Of a stretch of DNA of 64,000 nt, positions 55,561 to 64,000 are shown piece after piece. Below the pieces are notes generated by a model. That model did no database searches. It was not told the DNA's origin and saw only the letters and a program-made list of their open reading frames with translations. A program made the translations under genes and the position numbers. Numbering within the stretch: position 1 is the stretch's first letter; each line of letters starts with the position of its first letter. Source of the DNA: Agarophyton chilense. Taxonomy: Eukaryota > Rhodophyta > Florideophyceae > Gracilariales > Gracilariaceae. The stretch is from assembly GCA_030374765.1 (NCBI GenBank), contig JARGXX010000092.1, forward strand, positions 372,001 to 436,000, in the 5' to 3' direction.

Positions 55561-57663
55561 ATACTTCATATGTAAGGGTTTCGCTTAGGCCCTTTGAATT
55601 ACATGCCGCTTGTATGCGGATATTCCCGATGGCAAAATCATAATCGTTCTTCAGTGGCTCAATACGCCGTTTTTTTATTCTGAAATGATGTCAAATCAAA
55701 GCAAAAAAGCGTTTTACAAGCGAAAACACCGTGTGAAGTATATTTCCAGCAAAAAAAGATGGACCACGACGTTTAAGATTGACAGTGTGTGCTAGCATGC
55801 GCCAGAAGCCCATAACCGTTCACGCAGCATATGAAAACTGTGAGCGTCAAAGCTTACTTTTCAGTCGATGACTATAGACTGCTTTGTGCCTGTCTAGATA
55901 TAGTTCTAAAAATGCAGTGTAACAATTTCCTGGTCGTCATCAAATTCTACGTCTAAAGTGTCCAATACACATAGACCATTATAGGGAAAAGACACGCAAG
56001 AAGTCCTTTCATATCATCCTTAGGAATCCTTGAGGATGTACTGACTTGATCATAAATTTCGCCTGAACGCGGCATCGTCTTTGCAGTACGTGAGCGTTTC
56101 TAATTCTGCAAACGAAGATGCAAAGTTTGTCAAATAAAGTATTCCACCATACCATTTGCTTTTCGCTATTTTTCCACATTCTTCAACAGAAAAACTATAT
56201 ACAAAAAAAAAAAAGTGTGTTCATTTTGCAAAATGAACAATAATATAAAATTTTATATATTTCAAAGTACCTGGTCATCTTTTTTTTGTAGATCAGTTTT
56301 CTGTTATTAATCAATCATAACGACTGCACCATTCAGTCACCAAAACTGATTTTAGTTTTTAAAATAAAAATGTTGGGTCTTCTAGAGGTATTTTTAGATT
56401 ATATAAGCAAAAGAGCAAACATCTTTTAGCCTCCTACTAAAATAATTCCCGTTAAATAACTTGGTAGATACATTAATGTTTCTAACACTATCCTTTAAGC
56501 AGATGAGAACGTATTTTGTCTACTCTTGGAGATAACACGAATGCGTTTTCAGACCATAATAGTTATAAGAATTTGTCGAGCTTCCGAAGGAGTTCTCGAG
56601 TTACAATTAACTCAGCGAGGTTTGAAGCCTGTTTTATTCAGTCTCCAAGCGGTTGTCAAACTACCGAGCTGGTGTTACTGAAGAAAAAGACAAAAGAATG
56701 TACTTTAAAGGAAGTAGAACATGATTAAAATTCTTTATTTTACTTAGAAAATAGAATGTGGCGTTATTGTATTGAAACCAGCGTTTTTTACTATTTTTTT
56801 GGAAAATAGAACCGGCCTCATATGAGGTCGATTCTCCAAGTGTATGGACACTAGATCGTGCTCTTTCCACTGGAGGGCTCATACTTGTCATCGTTGCACT
56901 GGAGTGTGCTTGAGTGGCATTCAAGTTGAACAGAGCGTAGCCTTGTCTGCAGAGCAACAAGTCGCTTGTAAACATGCTAAACTTGAGAGAATACTGCATG
57001 GACTATCACGACAACGAACTGCGAAAAGATGCGCATTATTTGTGTTCGTTGTTCTTCGATATCATATAACGCTAGAAAGCTCGGAAACAGTCTCTTGGGA
57101 CGAATACCCTTGCACCTTTACTGGAGTAGCAAGCTGCTCCCGCTATCTTCCCAGGTAGCCATCTACGCATTAGTGGGTTGCGCCCTGTGGCAACAAATTG
57201 AGAGTTTCAATTGCATTCCCGTATGCACACCGCTGAGGGTGCGTACTCTGCCACGTGGATCGGCAGTCTGGTTTGAAATAGGACTCTTTTTCTTTAGGGT
57301 GTACAACGTTTTCCGAGACTGCTGGAGGTCCACTAATTGATGCGGTTCTCTCTCTTTCTCTAACTTAAAGATTAAAACGCCAAAAACATATTTGGCAAAC
57401 GAAATCTTTGACCTTCGATAAGTGATACCAATTGCTACCCTGATCTTGTCCATGAGCTCTTCTCAGAACAGAGGCCGCCTCGATAAGGTCACGTGAACAT
57501 CACACGCGTGTCGGGCGTACACCATCTTCTACTAGCTAGCCACTAGAGAGAGAGGCGGCGTAATTATTGCTCTCGCCTATAAAACTCGCAGCTTATCTAA
57601 CACTGCCCTAGATACCAAACCAACCAGGAGAAAAACAAGCACTGAATTCTGTTCTCTTCGAGA
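55561..57663. other. AT-rich intergenic region
   Basis: About 2.1 kb without a supported gene. It contains an A-run near 56203-56214 and a TATAAAA at 57578-57584 (plus). The latter is followed by an AC-rich tract like a leader, but no coding region follows on that strand, so it may be an old LTR promoter. Confidence 0.35.
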
Positions 57664-58887
57664 TCAGATGGTTAGCAACGCTGAGCACCAGGTTAGATAC
57701 TCCTCCCGGAGTTGGCCTAGCATTTCTCTAATACCCACTCCCATCTCTCCAATTCCAAGCATTGAGAGCACCACGAAATCGCAGATATGCCCAAACCCAT
57801 GAGTATTGAGCAAGTCTGCTACGTACGCCACACCATACGAAACCGATAAGCGTCCCCCATACGGATGGACACTCAGGCTTGTGAGTGATATAGAACTGCC
57901 GTTTGGTCCAGCGCTTCTGACCACGCTCCAGTCCACGGAGTTTGATAGGCGCGATACTTCAGCGCAGCGATACATGCAATCATCTCTCTGTTCGCATATG
58001 TGTTCGTAGGTGCGGAGGTTACAGGATATAGTGACAGCGTCACATTCTCGTAAAAGATGTCCTGCTGTGGCACATGGTAGACCGGGAATGCACAGAACTG
58101 ATGAAGAACATCTCTCGTGAAGAATTCCGTGACTGAAACCGTGCTGTTTAAGCCATGCAGTCTCCACGCAGTCAGGCACAGTTCCAGCCTCTTCAGTTTC
58201 ATTTTCAGAGTTAGTTAGATTAACGGTCTCCAGAGTGTCTTCATCGACTGTAGTGGAAGAGACCTCCTTATCACCAGTAATGCTTCCAACGCAGCCACAC
58301 CCTAAGAAGGTACCGGCCGGATTGAAAGTAACTTCGCAAGTGGCCTTTTGCTACGGGTGGTAGGAAAACAATGAGTTAGAGATATTGATGAAAAGCATTT
58401 GGTATGTCATGCCAGAAAGGTACACAAGCAAACTTACCCCATTGCAACATTCACAGATGCAACGACTTCCACCCACATTCGTAACTTTTGATAGGGTAAG
58501 CCATTCTTCGCATACCACCCTAGAACACGGCGTAGTTCCATTCTTTGAATGGCCGCAGATTTCCAAATCGGAATCCTCGCTCGGCGCTGACGCGAAACAA
58601 AAAGAATGATTTCAAAGTCAGAATCAATCGAAAACCAGAACTTGTGTGCAGTGCAGAGATGGGGGAAACCTACGACCCAAGATGAGCTCTTCAGACCCTG
58701 AGAATCTTATGAGATGATTAGTAGTGGCATTTACAACCAATTGAGCAGCTTGCTCTCCGTTTTCCAACCAATGGAACAAGTCGGGGATGACACTGGCAGC
58801 GGAGAGGTTGAAGATTACGGAATAGACCAAGGCGAAGAGCAGCGAATTGAAGACGATGAATCGCTCTGAATGTTTGTAGTTTGACAT
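57664..58887 (-). CDS. Secreted Cys-rich protein, three exons
   Basis: Exons on the minus strand: 58887-58674, 58586-58438 and 58350-57664. Both introns are 87 nt. Donors are GTAGGT and GTAAGT, acceptors GCGTCAG and CCCGTAG. The joined length is 1,050 nt, exactly 350 codons with the stop, and each exon boundary keeps phase. The 349-residue product begins with a signal peptide (FIVFNSLLFALVYSVIFNLS), has sequons (NAT, NGT, NLT, NET, NGS), and a Cys-rich middle (RCICECC, FLGCGCVG, LCIPGLPC). No membrane helix is evident beyond the signal peptide. I do not recognise the family. The three frames could be mistaken for separate short ORFs. Confidence 0.72.
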
Positions 58888-59653
58888 TGGTTTTGTTCTA
58901 CTCAGTGTGTATTGTTATTTGAAGATGACACCAAGCGAACGGTACGCCGGTGGGGTGCCACGGCGGTGGGAATGCATTTGTACGCTTCGAGACTTGGTGA
59001 ACCGGTTCGAGTGTAAAAGATCTGCGCCATCGATGCACCTGGCATGGCTGCTCATGACTAGCAGCAGTATTCCCAAATTGGGCATTGCGATTGATTCATA
59101 GCAGAACTGCGCACGGACATGTCACACTTTGATTGGACAACGTCCAAATTTTCGCTGTCCAACCAGGGTGTTCGGAAAGATGTGATCGGTATGGCTGCAT
59201 GCTGTGGAAGCGGAACTGCCACCCAGCGCGCGGCTGACATGCTAAACGATACGATTCGGGGGGTGACCGCGTGCAGATTTAGATTAGCCCCCAGGGTGGT
59301 CTAATCCTGCAAGCTGTCAACCCCCAGAATTCCACAATCTCCCAAAATGAATTATCATCTTCATGTATTCCAGGGTTGCCCCATTACCCAACCACTGCGT
59401 CTCAGGTTCCGAATCCTCCCGAGTACTGACTAGCTAGAGGAGTTGAGCTTTATTAGTAAACGTGCTTGCTGAGACCCTCCTCGCCGAGAGATAGAAAAGG
59501 AATGCCGTGAGTGGAATCATCCCAAAACGCCGTTTTTTAAAGAAAAAGCACTACGTAGGAATGTAAGGGCTAGCAATGCTATCCACACAGAACACTTAGT
59601 ACTTTAACTTGAATTTACTTTCCCAACGGCAGTGCACACAGGTAGCAAACTTT

Positions 59654-60286
59654 CTAAGCCGCGCTGTCACCAACCCTTTCTTCCGCAGGAGCTCTGTCTT
59701 CGTCATCATACATCCATGAGAGGTCAACTATGTCTTGATTTGATGCCACATTACTTGCATCTGGCGGTAGCCAAAACTCCATAGCACCGATGACGATGAG
59801 TGACACCGTTTCATTCAGCTTAACTTCTTCGCACAAATCCTTATGAATCCTCCACGACGTGAGCCATCCAAGGTTCAGAAGGCCCTCTCTATCGCCCTCA
59901 ACCATATCACGAACCATATGCGATACAAAAGACTTTGGGCTAACACGCCTGTGTGTGGTGTTTGTGATAAGCACAGAGCAAACAACCGCTTTGACAAACT
60001 GAACAATAGGTCTCACAAGAACATCACCCACAATAACCCATAGCGACAGTTCCTCAAGCAACTTTACACCCTCTTCGTCACTCAAGCCCCTTTCATAGCG
60101 CGATGGGAACAAGGCGGTAATTAATACAGGAAAACACCAATACACTACAATTTGCAACACAACGACGGAACGGTTCAAAGCCGAGCGCTTCTCATCCGTG
60201 CTGAAACACGTGCCAAACACATAAGTAATTATTGAATAAAACGCTTGCAACGCGAACAGCACAGCCTGGGACTTGTAAAACGACAT
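59654..60286 (-). CDS. Multi-pass membrane protein of unknown function
   Basis: 210 residues with hydrophobic segments at about 6-28, 38-61 and 82-107, a shorter one near 160-175, and an acidic C terminus. One sequon (NTT) lies in the 107-112 loop. I do not recognise the family. Its ATG overlaps the stop of the upstream 84-codon frame as TAATG. Alternatives are translation by reinitiation or a spliced start further upstream. Confidence 0.6.
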   Translation of the reverse strand: MSFYKSQAVLFALQAFYSIITYVFGTCFSTDEKRSALNRSVVVLQIVVYWCFPVLITALFPSRYERGLSDEEGVKLLEELSLWVIVGDVLVRPIVQFVKAVVCSVLITNTTHRRVSPKSFVSHMVRDMVEGDREGLLNLGWLTSWRIHKDLCEEVKLNETVSLIVIGAMEFWLPPDASNVASNQDIVDLSWMYDDEDRAPAEERVGDSAA

Positions 60287-60540
60287 TACTCGACCGTGAC
60301 GGAGCCGTCGTCGTTGACGGTGACCACACGGTCTACAGCCGCCAGACGACGTCTACGGCCGTCGGGAGTGACGTGATACGTGAAGGGGCACTTTCTCCTT
60401 GACCACTTGCACAGCGAGTTACAATGGGCGCACACTGCAGAATGCTTTCCGTCCCACTGCAGCACACGGCACTGCGCTGTTTCCAGCGAAGAACCAAACA
60501 GTATATCTTGCTTGCACTGGGCGTACGGACAGACGATCAT
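60286..60540 (-). CDS. Small Cys-rich (zinc-finger-like) protein
   Basis: 84 residues from the ATG at 60540. Cys pairs MIVCPYAQC, CRVLQW, VCAHCNSLCKW and RRKCPF could bind zinc. A valine-rich end, VVTVNDDGSVTVE, follows. It is immediately upstream of, and overlaps by one base, the 210-residue membrane protein. It may be an upstream ORF of that mRNA or a real partner protein. I do not recognise a family. Confidence 0.5.
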   Translation of the reverse strand: MIVCPYAQCKQDILFGSSLETAQCRVLQWDGKHSAVCAHCNSLCKWSRRKCPFTYHVTPDGRRRRLAAVDRVVTVNDDGSVTVE

Positions 60541-60969
60541 GGCGGCGCGGGAGGCGGTGGATGAGGGCGCACAGAGCTCACAAGAAGGCGAGAAGAAGTG
60601 TGTCGGGAACCGCTCGGCCGGATTGCGATGGCTACGGGGGGGGGGCTCTTATCGGCTCAGAGCCTTGCACTACAGCTGTAAAATCAACACTCGGGATGCG
60701 TCGCATCATTGGCGCACGTGGCCTTTCCGTATCACAAGGCAGATAGAATTGTGCAAGGGTGCTGCCACTGTAAAATATATTACTCGCGTGGTGCAGTTGG
60801 GTGGCTCACATCCGCAGACGTACTAATAGAATCCCAGACTTGTGATTGTGATAGACTTTTGGAGGTCCTCGATGCTCACTCGTTGTGTTCCTGCGCGAGC
60901 GGGATTCCAGTAAAACGGTGACGGACCAACCCAGTCGCGAATCGATTCGACGCACGCAGAACCTCCATA

Positions 60970-61563
60970 ATGCTCAAGCCTTCGCCGCAGCTGCCGCCGC
61001 CGCCGCCGCCAGCGCTCCGCCCCGTGCGTGACTGGTTCGACCTGGGCGAGGTGTACGCGGCGTACAAGGCCGATCACTCGGACCCGCGCAACATGGCGCT
61101 GCACACATTGGCCGACCCGCTCATCAGCATCCCGCTGCTGGCCGTGCTGTGGTTGGTGCCGCTGCCGGCCAACGTGCCACTGCCGCCGCTGGTGACGACG
61201 TGCCTCGCGCTGTACTACGCGCGCCTGCACGCGGGCGTCGGCGTGGCCATGGTGCCCGTACACGGCGCGTACGTGCTGGCCGCCGCCGCGCTGCGTGAGC
61301 GGCTGGGCGTCTTCGGCACGCTGGCGGCGGCCGTGGCGGCTAACGTTGTCGGCTGGCACATGTTGTTTTGGAGCCACGCGCGCTTCGAGCGCAACCGTCC
61401 CACCATCACTAACAATTTTGTGCTGGCGTGTTTGTCCGAACCCATCACCATCTTTCTGGATGTCATGTTTGCCGTCGGTGCGTTCCCCGCACTGCGTGCG
61501 CGCCTCGCCGACGCATGTGTGCACTACAACGCCCGCTTGAAGACAATCAACGCTTATACGTGA
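60970..61563 (+). CDS. Mpo1-like (DUF962) ER membrane protein
   Basis: 197 residues. A Pro-rich N terminus precedes EVYAAYKADHSDPRNMALHT, which matches the YxxxHxxxxNxxxH start of the Mpo1/YGL010w family. Later WHMLFWSHARFERNRPTITN matches the second conserved block (usually GHxxFExxxPA), and four hydrophobic segments lie between and after. Yeast Mpo1 is an Fe(II)-dependent dioxygenase in alpha-oxidation of 2-hydroxy fatty acids from phytosphingosine, at the ER. The His residues near 36, 45, 133 and 139 are the likely metal ligands. Codons are strongly GC-rich in the third position. It lies 430 bp from the divergent 84-residue ORF, so a shared promoter is possible. Confidence 0.82.
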   Translation: MLKPSPQLPPPPPPALRPVRDWFDLGEVYAAYKADHSDPRNMALHTLADPLISIPLLAVLWLVPLPANVPLPPLVTTCLALYYARLHAGVGVAMVPVHGAYVLAAAALRERLGVFGTLAAAVAANVVGWHMLFWSHARFERNRPTITNNFVLACLSEPITIFLDVMFAVGAFPALRARLADACVHYNARLKTINAYT

Positions 61564-62200
61564 AGCGACCGCAGCAGTAAACTTTACGCTACCCTCAACG
61601 GTGCTCCTCTTTTCAAAGCCTCTCCTCTTCGCGCAGCTTTCACATTCCGATCACCCTCAACATCATTGCAAACAATACCATGGCTTTCACATCTCCACCT
61701 TCCTCGATGGCCCAGAAAAGCAACCACGCGGCCCGGTGAAAGGCCTCCACGTTGTCCAGGCCAATCGCTAGTAGCACCGCAAGCTTCACCCTCGTCAATG
61801 GCGATTCGCCAATGGAGATTCGATACTTTCACCGCGTTCCCAGGTAGGGAGTCACTCGTGCAAAGCCTCATTCACATTTTTCAACTTCGTAAACTGTCTA
61901 CCAAGAGCTCTCTGAGACCAAAGTCATCTGCATTCCAAAGCGACTCCAAACTCCGAGTATTTCGTGACGCGACGTGCTGGCCACTGCACCTTTTTTGTTA
62001 TCATACCCCGCACACTTCATGCTGAAGATATATTTGTTCCTATGACATGCTGGGGTCGCGAAAAACTTGTCCAAACACTCACGATACCATTATCAGAAGA
62101 GTAGGGTGTGTATCTTCCAACTCTTTTTCTAATGCTTGGAAACCACCGTTTAGTTTAGGAAAAATGGGAATTTGCATCACGGCATCCGCAAGTTGGGGTT
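61564..62200. other. Intergenic region
   Basis: About 640 bp between the Mpo1-like gene and the next minus-strand locus. I see no supported gene or repeat. Confidence 0.35.
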
Positions 62201-62204
62201 GCGT

Positions 62205-63819
62205 CTATGGTGGGATGTTGCCAGTAGGTCGCCCTGAAGTCCACATAATTTTAATTTTTTTACAGGGTTTGACATTTGCACTTTCTTCTCGAAGCGGTCC
62301 CCACCCATTGGCGGCATGTATGCTGGATTCATTTTCTCTCGCTTGTGACACAGATCTCCCTTTCTCCAAGTCATCAACTCTTGAAATGTCTGTGTCCTGA
62401 AACAAGTTTTTCCACGCCATTCGAGAGTCAACGTCGCTTTCAATGCCCAGCGCAGTGAGCATAGTCCACAACAGCAGCAAAGAGCAAAAAATAATCAAGC
62501 TAGATACCACTCCAACCCATGTCTGTTGTAGTAAGCCAGTGGCGTTGGATCTTCGTCCAAATAGAGATTTTCTTCTCCGAGCGAAGCAACCCCACGTGCT
62601 TTCCCAATAGGAAACATAACACAACTCAGGATTTGCTGGAGATACGCGGGCATACGCTCCTGTCTTCGATTGTCATCTCCCAGATCAGAGGAAAGCTGAG
62701 TTTCTCGCAGGTCTACGTTGCTTGCATCGACAACAACGGAAGCAGCGACGGACTTCTCATTTTGTCGGATGAGACCTATGTTCCTTTCATTCGTCGTTGT
62801 ATACTGTCACCGACCGATTCAAAGGCTACAATATTGTCCACAGAAGATCTCCCTGTTACAGATAAGTCCGTTCTTTCCAAACGTTGTAACATAGCAGACA
62901 GTAACTGTTGGCCAGTCCCGTTTTGATACCCAATAAAATATTGCCCCGTCTGCTCGAGTACAACAGCTATTCGGAAGTCTTGAAATGCACGGAGGTCACT
63001 GTCCTTCACTGAGACTCGAACACCGTTAAGATTAAGGATGTTGAAAAAATGAAAAAAGGTAGACGATGAATTAGATAGACTAGAGGAGTGTCAATGGCTT
63101 GTGAACTCGCATGTGTAGAACTTTTTTTTGTATGTTGGCGCGCGAATCGAAGCCAGCCTTTTCTGTTAGAATAACTTGGTCACAGGCTCCAACCACTGCA
63201 TGTGCCAAAAAGAATTCGCAGCCTCGGCCCTCAAATTCGAATATCGGAACAGAATCAAGTCGTAGGTTGTACACACTGTTTTGATTCGTAGCAAAGAATA
63301 AGGAAAAAGATCTTCTATCTGACTTTCTTCGGGCGGCGCTGAATGATTGGGTCTAATTCTTCTGAAAACAGTTGAAAGCACGATTATAGGGTCGGAGAAC
63401 TTTTCCAAGACAAGGCGTCGCTGCACCACTTCACCACTCACTTTCCCACTTCCGGCACGGACATGAACTTGAAAGAGGATATCGACGTACAAAACGATCG
63501 GAAACTAAATCGCGCATGCTGTGATGAGTGACCCAGCATTCTCGGTAAGATTGAAGTTCAAAGGATCTTCAAACTTATCTTCGTAGTAGCAACGTTTATC
63601 CCATTCGAGATGTTGATTCACACCAGGTTGTGGTGTGGACAAGAACATTTGTCGAAGTATGCCAATGCCAATTCTTGCGTGACGTCTTCCATTTCGATAC
63701 CGCTGGGAGACGTGGTGGAGTTGAGCGAAAATAATTTTGGACTGTGAGTGAAAGCTCAAGATTCGGAGACCATTCACCAATATTTTTCTTTTATTTTCCA
63801 AAATAGAGGAATTTGGCAA
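62205..63819 (-). pseudogene. Membrane-protein locus, broken or multi-exon
   Basis: Minus-strand frames in order: 63819-63166 is one frame with a single TAG at 63505-63507 (FPIVLYVDILFQVHVRAGSG follows it); 63009-62776 (FRIAVVLEQTGQYFIGYQNG) continues to about 62500 after a shift; 62624-62205 has one membrane helix (VGVVSSLIIFCSLLLLWTML) and a hydrophilic tail. The overall plan (long ectodomain with sequons, one helix, tail) resembles the type I protein at 7122-8213, but I cannot show homology. The breaks may be introns; I could not join them with certainty. No signal peptide is visible at the first ATG. Confidence 0.4.
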
Positions 63820-64000
63820 GCACAGTTCCTTATCACATTTTCGGTAGCCACGAAAATTGTTTCAGAAATCGTACAAAACAAACTGTATGATTTGGCATCA
63901 GTTTGATAATTTCACTGTGGGTAGCACACCTAGTTCTGACTAAGGTGTGCTACACCAAGTACTGGCACAACAACATGCGCATCAGAGACAGCAGTAAGAG
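63820..64000. other. Window end, no feature seen
   Basis: The last 180 bp show no gene or repeat. They may be the 5' region of the minus-strand membrane-protein locus. Confidence 0.3.

Noticed and set aside
57578-57584. TATAAAA as a host promoter
   Set aside because: No coding region follows on that strand; the adjacent gene is on the minus strand and ends there.
60823-61524. 233-codon minus-strand frame
   Set aside because: It is Gln/Arg/His-rich and antisense to the Mpo1-like gene, whose family motifs are clear.

Overview
This is nuclear DNA from a compact-gene eukaryote. Most host genes are single uninterrupted reading frames, including a 1,621-residue UGGT. The one gene whose exons can be joined has two very short (87-nt) GT-AG introns. 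Gene islands alternate with blocks of decayed LTR retrotransposons. Intron-poor genes, Ty3/gypsy and copia-rich inter-gene blocks and a GalEa/PyRE1G1-like copia element fit a red alga (a Chondrus-like florideophyte), but that assignment is inference. I see no tRNA or rRNA genes, CRISPR arrays or bacterial-style operons.

Layout. 1-5.6 kb: 3' part of a Ty3/gypsy element (A) with one nonsense codon in RNase H, followed by an antisense ORF with a Cys/His/Asp arrangement. 5.6-7.1 kb: GC-rich purine-biased DNA and three consecutive hairpins. 7.1-18 kb: host gene island with a type I membrane protein, mitochondrial ribosomal protein uL2m, a small membrane protein, UGGT (ER folding sensor), a divergently transcribed SHAQKYF-MYB regulator with an ataxin-7-like zinc motif, and a secreted Cys-rich glycoprotein. 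19-55.5 kb: retroelement nest with copia LTR, gypsy B (+), 5' fragment F (-), gypsy C (-) holding a copia fragment K (-), copia D (+) with its 3' LTR, a chromodomain-bearing gypsy tail H (-), a full-length but dead chromodomain gypsy E (-), and truncated copia G (-). 57.6-61.6 kb: second host island with a three-exon secreted Cys-rich protein, a membrane protein overlapping a small Cys-rich ORF by TAATG, and an Mpo1-like ER protein. 62.2-63.8 kb: a broken or multi-exon membrane-protein locus.

The most unusual recurring theme is that gypsy elements A, C and E each carry a long non-pol ORF on the strand opposite to pol, between the end of pol and the 3' LTR side. Together with structured LTRs (hairpin arrays, a tRNA-like antisense segment), this suggests an accessory-gene module in these elements that is worth testing.
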